From Planctomycetota bacterium (GTDB lineage: Bacteria; Planctomycetota; UBA1135; GCA-002686595): a stretch of 60,201 nt of DNA. The number at the start of each line of letters is the position of its first letter. Position 1 is the first letter of the stretch. Positions 15,090 to 23,829 of the stretch are shown in pieces. The stretch spans positions 1 to 60,201 of the forward strand of contig JACRIN010000036.1 in assembly GCA_016220085.1 (NCBI GenBank), written 5' to 3'. The position numbers and the translations under genes are program-made. The notes under the pieces were generated by a model. The model was not told the DNA's origin, ran no database searches, and saw nothing but the letters and a program-made list of their open reading frames with translations.

Positions 15090-17639
15090 TCACGCGCGGA
15101 CGAGCCACTTAGGCTGGAAGAACTTCAAGGCCTCGAACCACGCGAGGCTCGCGAAGCCGAGCAACACCGCGAGCGCCACCGACGCGAGAGCGACCTCGTC
15201 GAACTTGAAGAGTCCCCGCAGGAACGGGATCGAAAGCGCGGCGGTCAGCGTCGCAGCCGCGCCGACGACTACGACCCACGCCGCGGTGTTCTTCTGAGCC
15301 AACGTCGCGAACAACCCGCGTTGCCACGAGCGATTGACCAGGATCAACGCGACGTTGCCGGCGATCAGCGCCGCGAACGCCAACGCGCGCGCTTGGCCTT
15401 CGGCCTCGCCTTGCCGCAGCGACCATCCGAACACCGTCAACGTCACGGCGAGCAGGCAAGCGCCCTGCACGAGCGACACGCCGAGCAGACGCCGGTCGAA
15501 CAGCCCCGCTCCGACTCGCCGCGGCGGCCTGCGCATCACGTCGTCGGCCGCGGGCTCCGCCTCGAACGCGACCGAGCACGCCGGGTCGATCAGGAGCTCG
15601 AGGAAGACGATGTGCACAGGGAACAGCACCAACGGCCAACCGAACAACACGGGCAACAGCGACAAACCCGCGATCGGAACGTGCACCGCGACGACGTACG
15701 CCATCGCGCGCCGCAAGTTGTCGTAGATGCGCCGCCCGAGCCGGACCGCGCCGACGATCGACGTGAAGTCGTCGTCGGTGACGACCAACGCCGCCGACTC
15801 TCGCGCGACGTCGGTCCCACGCCCGCCCATCGCGACGCCGATGTGCGCGGCCTTCAGCGCCGGCGCGTCGTTGACGCCGTCGCCGGTCATCGCGACGACC
15901 TCGCCGCGAGCTCGCAGCGTCTGAACGAGCCGCAGCTTCTGCTCGGGCACGACGCGCGCGAACACGGAGGTCTGCGCGACGCGCTGTGAGAGCTCGTCGT
16001 CGGAGAGCGCCTCGAGTTCCTTCCCGGTGATCACGCCGTGCTGGCTCGGGAGTCCGATGCTCCGCGCGATCGCGCGCGCCGTGTCCGGCGAATCGCCGGT
16101 GATCATCACGACGCGCACGCCGGCCTCGGCGCATTCCGCGACCGCGGCGGGCACTCCCGCGCGCACCGGATCCTCGAGGCCGACCAGGCCGACGAGCTCG
16201 AAATCGAAGTCGTGCTGGCCCGCCGGCAACTCCGTGGCGCCGAACCACGCGCGCGCGACGGCGAGCACGCGCAGCCCCTTCGCGCCCATTTCCGTCAGCG
16301 CCGCTTGCACCCGGGCTTGCGCCACTGCGTCGAGGTGACAGATGTCCGCGATCGCCTCGGGCGCGCCCTTCGCGGCGACGACCAAGCGCTCGCCGTCGGG
16401 CGAACGCCACACGTGCGAAACCGCGAGCAGCTCGGACGACAACGGATACTCGCGCACGAGCCGCCATTCGTCGTGGAGGTGCTCCGTACCCGCGAGCGTC
16501 TCCTTCGCGAGGCGATGGAACGCCTGCTCCATCGGATCGAACGGATCGCGTTGGCTCGCGAGCACGCCGAACTCGAGCACCTCGTGCACGGCCTCGGGCA
16601 AAGAGCCCTGCGCGACGACGTGCCGCGTCGCCGGAGTCGCGAGCTCGGCGATGCGCATCCGATTCTCGGTCAACGTGCCCGTCTTGTCCGAGCACAGCAC
16701 CGTCGCCGCGCCGAGCGCTTCGACCGCCGGCAGCCGGCGCGCGAGCACGCGAATCTTCGACAACCGCCACGCCCCGAGCGCCATGAAGACGGTGAGGACG
16801 ACCGGGAACTCCTCCGGCAGCACCGCCATCGCGAGCGCGATGCCCGCGAGCACGCCTTGCAGCCAATCGCCGCGCGTCAGGCCGTAGACGACCACCAACG
16901 CGAGACACAGGACGATGCCGATCACCGCGATCGTGCGCACGATGCGACCGACTTCGATTTGCAGCGGCGTGCGGCCGCTCTCGAGCCCGACGAGTGCCGC
17001 GCCTATGCGCCCCATCTCGCTCTTCGCGCCGATCGCGCGCACTTCGGCGAGCCCGTGACCGCGCACGACCAGCGTGCCCGCGTACACGAAGGGCTGATCG
17101 TCGCCTCCCGGTCGCGGATCGTCCACTTGCGCGCCACCGACTCGCTTGCGGACGGGCATCGATTCGCCGGTCAACAGCGATTCGTCGACCTCGAGGTGCG
17201 TGCTTTCGAAGAGCCGCGCGTCCGCGGCGATGCGATCACCCTCGGCGAGCACGAGGACATCCCCGCGCACGACTTCGCGACCCGCGATGCGTTTGCGCCG
17301 GCCGTCGCGCACGACGAGCGCGCGCGGGCTCGACAGGTCACGCAGCGCGGCCAGCGCGCGCTCCGTCTTGCGCTCTTGCACCAACGTGATCGTGATCACG
17401 ACCACGACGAACGACAGCAGCGTCAGCGCTTCCTCGCGATCGCCGAGGACGAGATAGATCCCGCCTGCGGCGAGCAGCAGCAGGAGCATCGGCTCGCGCA
17501 CGACCTCGAACACGCTGCGCCAGAGACTCGTCGGTTCGTCGCGCTGCAACGCGTTCGGCCCGTCCGCGGCGAGGCGAGTGGCCGCCTCCGCGTCCGACAA
17601 GCCGCTGGGCTCGGACGCGCTCGGAATGGTGTCGCGCAT
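15090..17639 (-). CDS. Cation-transporting P-type ATPase (calcium-type, P2)
   Basis: An 849-residue ATPase. The actuator motif is LTGES, the phosphorylation site CSDKTGTLTENRM, the hinge MTGDGVNDAPALKAAH. Ten membrane helices are expected, two before and two after the actuator domain and six at the C-terminus. Helix M4 reads LPEEFPVVLT where Ca-ATPases have PEGLP, so the transported ion may differ from Ca2+. The C-terminal helices hold DPACSVAFE. The ATG at 17639 starts the cation-ATPase N-domain; an earlier in-frame ATG at 17708 is possible. It ends two bases from the convergent secreted-protein gene. Confidence 0.92.
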   Translation of the reverse strand: MRDTIPSASEPSGLSDAEAATRLAADGPNALQRDEPTSLWRSVFEVVREPMLLLLLAAGGIYLVLGDREEALTLLSFVVVVITITLVQERKTERALAALRDLSSPRALVVRDGRRKRIAGREVVRGDVLVLAEGDRIAADARLFESTHLEVDESLLTGESMPVRKRVGGAQVDDPRPGGDDQPFVYAGTLVVRGHGLAEVRAIGAKSEMGRIGAALVGLESGRTPLQIEVGRIVRTIAVIGIVLCLALVVVYGLTRGDWLQGVLAGIALAMAVLPEEFPVVLTVFMALGAWRLSKIRVLARRLPAVEALGAATVLCSDKTGTLTENRMRIAELATPATRHVVAQGSLPEAVHEVLEFGVLASQRDPFDPMEQAFHRLAKETLAGTEHLHDEWRLVREYPLSSELLAVSHVWRSPDGERLVVAAKGAPEAIADICHLDAVAQARVQAALTEMGAKGLRVLAVARAWFGATELPAGQHDFDFELVGLVGLEDPVRAGVPAAVAECAEAGVRVVMITGDSPDTARAIARSIGLPSQHGVITGKELEALSDDELSQRVAQTSVFARVVPEQKLRLVQTLRARGEVVAMTGDGVNDAPALKAAHIGVAMGGRGTDVARESAALVVTDDDFTSIVGAVRLGRRIYDNLRRAMAYVVAVHVPIAGLSLLPVLFGWPLVLFPVHIVFLELLIDPACSVAFEAEPAADDVMRRPPRRVGAGLFDRRLLGVSLVQGACLLAVTLTVFGWSLRQGEAEGQARALAFAALIAGNVALILVNRSWQRGLFATLAQKNTAAWVVVVGAAATLTAALSIPFLRGLFKFDEVALASVALAVLLGFASLAWFEALKFFQPKWLVRA

Positions 17640-17750
17640 GGAGTCGCATGGTAGACGCTTCGCCGCGGCCGACTCGCCGCCAACGCGCTCGGTGTAGTTC
17701 GTAGGCATGCCGACGGAGTAGGATCCGCGCACTCAGGAGAAGCGACCGCG

Positions 17751-18137
17751 ATGACTCAGCAGAAACCCGCGATCGGATCGATCGCCTGGCGCGACCTCAC
17801 CGTCCCGAACGCCGACATCGTGCGCGACTTCTACGCGCAGGTCGTCGGCTGGAAGGTCGAGCCGATCGACATGGGCGGCTACAGCGACTACTGCATGGTT
17901 CCGCCGCAGGGCTCTGCGCCCGAAGCCGGCGTCTGCCACAAGCGCGGTGCGAATGCGGCGGTGCCGTCGCAATGGCTGATGTACGTGATCGTCGCGAACC
18001 TCGATGCGTCGCTCGCGAGCTGCAAGGCGCTCGGCGGCAAGCAGCTGACCGACGTGCGCGCAATGGGCGACGGCCTGTTCTCGGTGATCGAGGATCCCGC
18101 GGGCGCGGTGCTCGCGTTGTTCGAATCGAAGGCCTGA
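17751..18137 (+). CDS. VOC superfamily (glyoxalase-like) protein
   Basis: A 128-residue vicinal-oxygen-chelate protein with two beta-alpha-beta-beta-beta modules. The first starts at AWRDLTVPNADIVRDFY, the second at WLMYVIVANLDASLASCKALGG, and it ends with DPAGAVLALFES, the usual last strand. The CFP32-like subgroup is the closest fit by eye. Metal ligands are not obvious, so enzymatic activity is uncertain. A 94-bp ungapped copy of codons 85-115 lies 220 bp downstream between two palindromic repeats. Confidence 0.88.
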   Translation: MTQQKPAIGSIAWRDLTVPNADIVRDFYAQVVGWKVEPIDMGGYSDYCMVPPQGSAPEAGVCHKRGANAAVPSQWLMYVIVANLDASLASCKALGGKQLTDVRAMGDGLFSVIEDPAGAVLALFESKA

Positions 18138-18148
18138 CGTACCGACGT

Positions 18149-18224
18149 ACCGTGTCGCACCCCTTCTTCCCGGTCGCGATGGAGCCCGACGGAACCTGGA
18201 AGAAGTGGTGCGACACCGTGTGTC
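18149..18224. repeat. 76-bp palindromic repeat, copy 1
   Basis: The left arm GTGTCGCACCCCTTCTTCC and the right arm GGAAGAAGTGGTGCGACAC are inverted around a 30-bp centre, so the unit folds into a long hairpin. It is 12 bp after the VOC stop codon. It differs from copy 2 at only 6 of 76 positions. It resembles a small non-autonomous (MITE or REP-like) element. Confidence 0.8.
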
Positions 18225-18225
18225 G

Positions 18226-18319
18226 GATGCGTCGCGCGCGAGCTGCGAGGCGCTCGGGGGCGAGCAGCTGACCGACGTGCGCGCTGCGGGAGACGGACGC
18301 TTCGCCGTGATCGGGGATC
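18226..18319 (+). pseudogene. Duplicated fragment of the VOC gene
   Basis: These 94 bases align without gaps to 18003-18096 inside the VOC gene, with about 14 differences. In frame they read DASRASCEALGGEQLTDVR, matching DASLASCKALGGKQLTDVR. There is no start or stop of its own; it fills the space between the two palindromic repeats exactly. Confidence 0.8.
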
Positions 18320-18324
18320 GGCAT

Positions 18325-18400
18325 ACCGTGTCGCACCATTTCTTCCCGGTCGTGACGGAGCCCGACGGAACCTGGAAGAAGTGGTGCGGCACCGTATGTC
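18325..18400. repeat. 76-bp palindromic repeat, copy 2
   Basis: Same length, orientation and palindromic design as copy 1. Its last 21 bases are repeated once more at 18401-18421 with two changes, a partial third right arm. The proS gene starts 185 bp further on. Confidence 0.8.
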
Positions 18401-18605
18401 AGTGGTGCGGTGCCGTGTGTCGGTTTCGCGGCGTCGCGCGACGACACGACCGGAAGAAGAGGCGAGACAACCTGCGCAACGGCGGAACGACGACGGCGGA
18501 GTCGAGGCCGGCTCGGTATACTCGTCGCCCCTCGATCGCGCGGACACGGACCCGAATGGGCGGGCCCGTGGGTTCCCTAGACCTTTTCGCGGAGCGAGTC
18601 GCAAC

Positions 18606-20093
18606 ATGGCTGAAGTGGTGATCACCCCGCGCGCGAAGGACTATGCGCAGTGGTATCAGGACGTGATCGCGGCCGCCGAGCTCGCCGAACCGGCGAACGT
18701 CGTGCGCGGTTGCATGGTCGTGAGGCCGCACGGTTGGGCGATCTGGGAGAAGATCCAGAGCGAGCTCGATCGGCGCTTCAAGGAAACGGGCCACCAGAAC
18801 GCGGCGTTTCCGCTCTTGATCCCGCTCTCGTTCCTCCAGAAGGAAGCGCAGCACGCGACCGGCTTCGCGATGGAGTGCGCGGTGGTCACGCACGCCGGAT
18901 TGAAGACCGTCGACGGCAAGATCGAGCTCAAGAACGAGCTCGAGGAGCCGTACGTCGTCCGCCCGACCTCCGAGACGATCATCGGCCACTTCTTCGCGAA
19001 GTGGATCGACAGCTATCGCGACTTGCCGCTGCTGCTCAACCAATGGTGCAACGTGATGCGCTGGGAGCTGCGCACGCGCCTCTTCCTGCGCACCGGCGAG
19101 TTCTGGTGGCAGGAAGGCCACACCGCGCACGCTTCGCACGCGGAAGCCGAGGAGGAAGTCGCGCGCATGCTCGACATCTATCGCGACGTCTATCACGACG
19201 TGCTCGCGGTGCCGGTGATCCGCGGCGCGAAGACGGCGAACGAGCGCTTCGCCGGCGCGCTCGAGACGTACTGCGTCGAGGCGATGATGCAGGACGGCAA
19301 GGCGTTGCAAGGAGCGACCAGCCACGACCTCGGCCAGAACTTCGGGAAGGCGTTCAACATCACCTTCCAGAACAAGGAAGGCGTACGCGACTTCGTGTGG
19401 CAGACCTCGTGGGGCGCGTCCACGCGGATGATCGGCGCCCTGATCATGGCGCACTCGGACGACAACGGGCTCGTGCTCCCGCCGAAGCTCGCGCCGATCC
19501 ACGTCGCGATCGTGCCGATCTACAAGAAGGACGACGAGCGCGTGCGCGTGCTCGAAGTGGCGCAAAAGCTCGCCGGTGAGCTGCGCGACGACGGCCTGAC
19601 CGTCAAGGTCGACGACCGCGAAGGCATGAAGCCGGGCGCGAAGTACTACGAGTGGGAGCGCAAGGGCGTGCCGCTGCGCATCGAGGTCGGACCGCGCGAC
19701 GTCGACGCCGGCACGGTCGTCGCCAAGCTGCGCGCATGCGACGACCAGAAGAAGGTGTTGCCGATGGCGACGCTCGGCGTCGAGGTCGGCAAGCTGCTCG
19801 ACTTCCTCCAGAAGGCGCTCTTCGAGCGCGCGCTCGCGTTCCGCGCCGCGAACACGGTCCAAGTCGACTCGTGGGCCGACTTCGTCGAGATCTTCAAGGA
19901 CGAGAAGACGACCAAGTTCGTGTACGCGCACTGGGACGGCACCGGCGAGACCGAGCAAGCGATCAAGGAAGCCACGAAGGCGACGATTCGCTGCTTGCCG
20001 CTTTCGGGCGAAGGCCCGGCGCCGGAGGCCGGCAAGTGCGTGAGGACGGGCAACCCGTCGGCGCGTCGCGTGCTCTTCGCGAAGAACTACTGA
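18606..20093 (+). CDS. proS: Prolyl-tRNA synthetase, archaeal/eukaryal type
   Basis: A 495-residue class II synthetase that charges tRNA-Pro. Motif 1 lies near VVRPHGWAIWEKIQ; motif 2 has MRWELRTRLFLRTGEF; motif 3 reads GASTRMIGALIMAH. The bacterial editing (INS) domain is absent and the protein ends in KNY, the terminal Tyr typical of the archaeal/eukaryal ProRS form, which also carries an extra C-terminal domain (residues 400-495). The start ATG follows a GGAGCGAG ribosome binding site, and the frame upstream is repeat DNA. This form occurs in scattered bacteria, so it need not be a recent transfer. Confidence 0.95.
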   Translation: MAEVVITPRAKDYAQWYQDVIAAAELAEPANVVRGCMVVRPHGWAIWEKIQSELDRRFKETGHQNAAFPLLIPLSFLQKEAQHATGFAMECAVVTHAGLKTVDGKIELKNELEEPYVVRPTSETIIGHFFAKWIDSYRDLPLLLNQWCNVMRWELRTRLFLRTGEFWWQEGHTAHASHAEAEEEVARMLDIYRDVYHDVLAVPVIRGAKTANERFAGALETYCVEAMMQDGKALQGATSHDLGQNFGKAFNITFQNKEGVRDFVWQTSWGASTRMIGALIMAHSDDNGLVLPPKLAPIHVAIVPIYKKDDERVRVLEVAQKLAGELRDDGLTVKVDDREGMKPGAKYYEWERKGVPLRIEVGPRDVDAGTVVAKLRACDDQKKVLPMATLGVEVGKLLDFLQKALFERALAFRAANTVQVDSWADFVEIFKDEKTTKFVYAHWDGTGETEQAIKEATKATIRCLPLSGEGPAPEAGKCVRTGNPSARRVLFAKNY

Positions 20094-20106
20094 GCGTCGA
20101 AACGTC

Positions 20107-20415
20107 ATGCTGACCCACACCGTCTTCTTCTGGCTCAAGAAGGACCTCGCTCCCGCGCAACGCGCCGGCTTCGAAGCGGCGTTGCGCGGCTTGGTGTCGA
20201 TCCCCGGCGCGAAGCGCGCTCTCGTCGGTCGACCCGGCAAGACCGCCGCGCGACCGGTGGTCGATCACTCGTACGACTTCGCGCTCGAGATCGAGTTCGC
20301 GTCGCTCGCCGACCACGACCGCTATCAGGACCACGCTCTGCACACCGCCTTCCTCGAAGGCCAACGCAGCAAGTGGGAGCGCGTCGTCGTCTACGACTTC
20401 GAGCACCAGCCCTGA
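20107..20415 (+). CDS. Dabb (stress-responsive alpha/beta barrel) family protein
   Basis: A 102-residue protein with the Dabb fold: the first strand LTHTVFFWLKKD, the loop GLVSIPGAK, VDHSYDFALEIEFASLADHDRYQDH, and the last helix-strand unit AFLEGQRSKWERVVVYDFE. Family members form dimeric ferredoxin-like barrels; most bacterial ones have no known role. It starts 13 bp after proS and is probably co-transcribed with it. Confidence 0.88.
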   Translation: MLTHTVFFWLKKDLAPAQRAGFEAALRGLVSIPGAKRALVGRPGKTAARPVVDHSYDFALEIEFASLADHDRYQDHALHTAFLEGQRSKWERVVVYDFEHQP

Positions 20416-20453
20416 TCCCGGTCCGCCGAGCCGGTGGTAGGCTCTGGCGGCCC

Positions 20454-21467
20454 GTGTCCCCCGCCTTCCGCACGTCGCTCGCGCGCCGCGTCGCTCCGTC
20501 GAGGCGGCTGACGGTCGCGTTCTGCGGGGGATGCGGCGTCGCCGCGGCGCAGCGGACGCGCGCGCCCGCCGAGCCGACGGTCGTCGAAGCGACGACGATC
20601 GACGGTGCGCTCTCGACGGCGCGCGCGAGCGGCAAGCTCGTCGCGCTCGACTTCACCAGCGACGCGGCGCCCTGCAGCGCGACGCTTCGCGCGGAGACCT
20701 CGTGCGATCCGTGGGTGCGCGCCGAGCTCGCGGCGGACTTCGTGCACGTCGAACTCGACGCCGAGCGCGACGCCGAGCTCTTCCGTGCTTGCTTCGGCGC
20801 GAGCGGCTTCCTCGCGAGCTGCGTGCTCGATGCGGACGGCGACGTCCTCGCGGAGCGCGCCGGCGCCTCGGACGCGAGCGACTACGCGCGGCTGCTCGCG
20901 CGCGCGCGCGACGCCGCGCCGGCGGTGCGTGCCGCGCGTGAGCTCGTCGAGCTCGCTCCCGACGACGCGTTCGCGTGGCGAGCGCTCGGCGAGGCTCGCG
21001 AAGCCGCCGGCAGCCCGCGCCTGTCCGAAGCCGCGTTCCGGCGAGCGTCGGAGCTCGCCGACGATCCGACGACCTTCGCGTTCGCGTGCGAACGGCTCGC
21101 GCGCTTCGCTGCCGAGCGCGGCGACAACGTGGCGTCGCGCGAGGCGCTCGCTCGCGCTCGCGCGCTCGACGCTCCGGCGCTCGCTGCGCGCGCGAGCGTC
21201 ACCGAGGGCTTGATCCAGTCGATCGAGCGCCGTCCTCGGCTCGCCGTGGCGACGCTGCAAGGCGCGCTCGACGTGCTCTCCGAGCCCGCCGAGCGCGCGA
21301 CCGCACTGCTCGCGCGCGCGCGAGCCCACCGCGACTCCGGCGACGATCGCGCGGCGATCGCGACGTTCGCGCGCCTGCTCGCTTCCGACTTCGAACCGTC
21401 CGTGCGTGCGTGTGCTCGCGACTCTATCGTCGTGATCCAGAGCGGCGCGCATGGACACGCACACTGA
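20454..21467 (+). CDS. Thioredoxin-like / tetratricopeptide-like protein of unknown function
   Basis: A 337-residue protein with a GTG start at 20454. Residues 48-150 look thioredoxin-like (GKLVALDFTSDAAPCSATL, then a cis-Pro-less GFLASCVLDADGDVL), resembling the domain of DUF255/thioredoxin_7 proteins but with a single Cys in place of CxxC. Residues 160-330 are alanine-rich helical repeats similar to TPRs (AWRALGEAREAAGSPRLSEAAFRRASELA). An early Cys-containing hydrophobic segment (AFCGGCGVAAAQ) may be a signal peptide. It sits 39 bp after the Dabb gene and 12 bp before the next secreted protein. Confidence 0.7.
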   Translation: MSPAFRTSLARRVAPSRRLTVAFCGGCGVAAAQRTRAPAEPTVVEATTIDGALSTARASGKLVALDFTSDAAPCSATLRAETSCDPWVRAELAADFVHVELDAERDAELFRACFGASGFLASCVLDADGDVLAERAGASDASDYARLLARARDAAPAVRAARELVELAPDDAFAWRALGEAREAAGSPRLSEAAFRRASELADDPTTFAFACERLARFAAERGDNVASREALARARALDAPALAARASVTEGLIQSIERRPRLAVATLQGALDVLSEPAERATALLARARAHRDSGDDRAAIATFARLLASDFEPSVRACARDSIVVIQSGAHGHAH

Positions 21468-21479
21468 CCCACGACTCCG

Positions 21480-22481
21480 ATGAACCTGCGAATCCCCCTC
21501 TCGATCGTGCTCGTCGCCGCCTCCGCGTTCGCGCAAGCTCCCGCCGAGCAGAAGCCCGCCGCCGTGCGCCTCGGTTCCGGCGCCCACGTCTACGAATGGG
21601 ACGTGAACTGGGGCAAACGTCCCGACGGCAAGGACCTCGGCAACACGCACGGCTGCGTCGCGGTCGACTCCAAGGGTCGCATCTACTTCAACACCGACAC
21701 CGAGGACGCGGTGATGGTGTTCGAAGCCGACGGCACGTTCGTCACCAGCTGGGGCCGCGAGTTCCGCGGCGGCCTGCACGGCATGACCGTCGTGAAGGAA
21801 GAGAAGCGCGAGGTGCTCTATCTCGCGCACACCGGACGCCACGAGGTCGTCAAGGCGACGCTCGAAGGCGAAGTGCTGCGCTCGTTCGGCTACCCGGCGA
21901 TGTCGGGCATCTACACGAAGCCCGAGGAGTTCAATCCGACGAGCGTCGTCGTCGCGCCGAGCGGCGAGATGTTCGTGGCCGACGGCTACGGCAAGTCGTG
22001 GGTGCACAAGTACGACGCGCTCGGCAACTACGTGAAGAGCTTCGGCGGTCCGGGCACCGAGCCCGGCAAGATGCAGACTCCCCACGGGCTCCTGATCGAC
22101 ACGCGCGGAGCGAAACCGACGCTCGTCGTCGCCGATCGCGAGAACTCGCGGCTCCAGACGTTCGACCTCGACGGCAAGCTGCTCGGCGTCGTCGATCACG
22201 ACCTGCGCAGGCCGTGCAACGTCGCGCTCGCGGGCACCGATCTCGCGGTGCCCGACCTCGCGGGCCGCGTCACGATCTTCGACAAGGACGACAAGCTCGT
22301 CTGCCAGCTCGGCGACAACCCCGACGAGTCGTTGCGCGCGCAGAACGGCGTCGAACGCGGAAAATGGAAGACCGGCGAGTTCCTGTCGCCGCACGGCGCC
22401 GCGTGGGATGCGCAGGGCAACCTCTACGTGCTCGACTGGAACTTCCTCGGGCGCGTGACGAAGCTCGCGCGAGTGCGCTAG
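21480..22481 (+). CDS. Exported NHL-repeat six-bladed propeller protein
   Basis: A 333-residue protein with a signal peptide (LSIVLVAASAFAQA) and NHL-type repeats: HGCVAVDSKGRIYFNTD, GGLHGMTVV, NPTSVVVAPSGEMFVADGYG, TPHGLLIDTRG and SPHGAAWDAQGNLYVLDW. The arrangement resembles the peptidyl-amidoglycolate-lyase-like propeller family, also common in Planctomycetota as secreted proteins of unknown substrate. It is the last gene of a likely proS-led transcription unit. Confidence 0.85.
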   Translation: MNLRIPLSIVLVAASAFAQAPAEQKPAAVRLGSGAHVYEWDVNWGKRPDGKDLGNTHGCVAVDSKGRIYFNTDTEDAVMVFEADGTFVTSWGREFRGGLHGMTVVKEEKREVLYLAHTGRHEVVKATLEGEVLRSFGYPAMSGIYTKPEEFNPTSVVVAPSGEMFVADGYGKSWVHKYDALGNYVKSFGGPGTEPGKMQTPHGLLIDTRGAKPTLVVADRENSRLQTFDLDGKLLGVVDHDLRRPCNVALAGTDLAVPDLAGRVTIFDKDDKLVCQLGDNPDESLRAQNGVERGKWKTGEFLSPHGAAWDAQGNLYVLDWNFLGRVTKLARVR

Positions 22482-22546
22482 GCGCACGCGGTCGCCGACG
22501 CTCTGCGGTGGATCCGGGACGGACGGCTCGCAGCCGTCGCGCGACC

Positions 22547-22624
22547 TTCCAGTGCGCGCACCGCGACGAGCCCGCGGGTGGCGCGCTGTTCAACCTGACC
22601 GACGCACTGCTCGTCCAGTTCTGA
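22547..22624 (+). pseudogene. Second fragment of the planctomycete secreted C-terminal domain
   Basis: The last 25 codons before the stop at 22622 read TFQCAHRDEPAGGALFNL, TDALLVQF. They match the extreme end of the same domain as the fragment at 10800-10990 (YRGVAGGGAGLNLTDG). Nothing upstream in frame supports a gene, so it is a remnant between two intact genes. Confidence 0.55.
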
Positions 22625-22632
22625 CGCCGCGC

Positions 22633-23829
22633 TCAGAGCCAGTAGCGAAACCCGTACGCGAGCCATTGCAACATGCGCTCGCGGCGGGACCGGCTCTCCC
22701 AGTCGTGCTGCGTGAACTCCCGGCACTTCGCGGTGTCGGCGTCGAACGTCTCCTGCAGGCTCGAGGCCAGCTCACGATCGAGCAGCACCACGCCGACCTC
22801 GAGATTGTGCAGGAAGCTGCGCGCGTCGAGGTTGTAGCTGCCGATCGTCGCCCACGTCGAGTCGATCACCCCGACTTTCGCGTGCATCATCCGCTCGGGC
22901 CACTCGAAGATGCGCACGCCTTGCGCGAGCAGTCGACCGTAGAGATGACGACTCGCGTGATAGACGATCGCGACGTCGCTGACCGACGGCACGATCACGC
23001 TCACCGAGACGCCGCGCTCGGCCGCTTTGCGGAACTGCCGCCGGAGACCGCGATCGGGGATGAAGTACGCGTTCATGATCGAGATCGTCTTCCGCGCGTG
23101 CCGGATCGCGTGGAGGTAGTCGTGGTGCATGCGGAAGCGCGAGCGCAGGTGCACGTTGTCGACCGAGTACCCCTGGTGTCGGAACGCGATGCCGACTTGG
23201 TGCGGCGCGGAGCTGTCGAGCCCGCGGATCGACTTGCCCGCGGCGTGTCGCCACGCGCGCCGATACACGCGCTCGAGGTCGTACACGAGCGGCCCTTCCA
23301 CCATCACGTGCATGTCGTGCCAGCCACCGCCCTCGGGCTCGGGCGAGTACTCGTCACCGATGTTCAGTCCGCCGGTGAACGCGATCGCGCCGTCGACGAT
23401 CAGGATCTTCTGGTGGTTGCGTCGATTCAGTCCCCACCGCGGCCGCCACGGCGCGATCGGGTGGAACTCGACGACCTCGATGCCGGCGTCGCGGAGCTCG
23501 GTGACGAAACGCTCGTCGAGCTCGATCGAGCCGACCGCGTCGTACACGACCCGCACGACCACGCCCGCGCGCGCACGCTCGATCAAGACCGTCTGGAAGC
23601 GCTTGCCGATCTTGTCCGAGCGCAGGATGTAGCTCGAGAACAGCACGTAGCGTCGCGCGTGCTCGAGCGCTGCGAGCATCGCCGGGAACGACTCGCCTCC
23701 GGACCGCAGGAGCCCGACGCGGTTGTGCGGACGCAGCTCGTGCGGACGCGAGACGTAGTCGAGGTCCGTCCCGGTGAGGGGGTGCGTCTCGTCGCCGAGC
23801 AGGATCGAGCGCCAGAGTCGGCCGGGCAT
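22633..23829 (-). CDS. Cardiolipin synthase (phospholipase D family)
   Basis: A 398-residue PLD-superfamily enzyme without the N-terminal membrane helices of ClsA, so closer to ClsB. Two catalytic HKD motifs are present: NHQKILIVDGAIAFTGG and MHAKVGVIDSTWATIGSYN. SYILRSDKIG and DYLHAIRHARKTISIMNAYF are the preceding strands of each half. It would join phosphatidylglycerol (or PE) to form cardiolipin at the inner membrane. It stands alone, convergent with the domain fragment at 22624. Confidence 0.9.
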   Translation of the reverse strand: MPGRLWRSILLGDETHPLTGTDLDYVSRPHELRPHNRVGLLRSGGESFPAMLAALEHARRYVLFSSYILRSDKIGKRFQTVLIERARAGVVVRVVYDAVGSIELDERFVTELRDAGIEVVEFHPIAPWRPRWGLNRRNHQKILIVDGAIAFTGGLNIGDEYSPEPEGGGWHDMHVMVEGPLVYDLERVYRRAWRHAAGKSIRGLDSSAPHQVGIAFRHQGYSVDNVHLRSRFRMHHDYLHAIRHARKTISIMNAYFIPDRGLRRQFRKAAERGVSVSVIVPSVSDVAIVYHASRHLYGRLLAQGVRIFEWPERMMHAKVGVIDSTWATIGSYNLDARSFLHNLEVGVVLLDRELASSLQETFDADTAKCREFTQHDWESRSRRERMLQWLAYGFRYWL

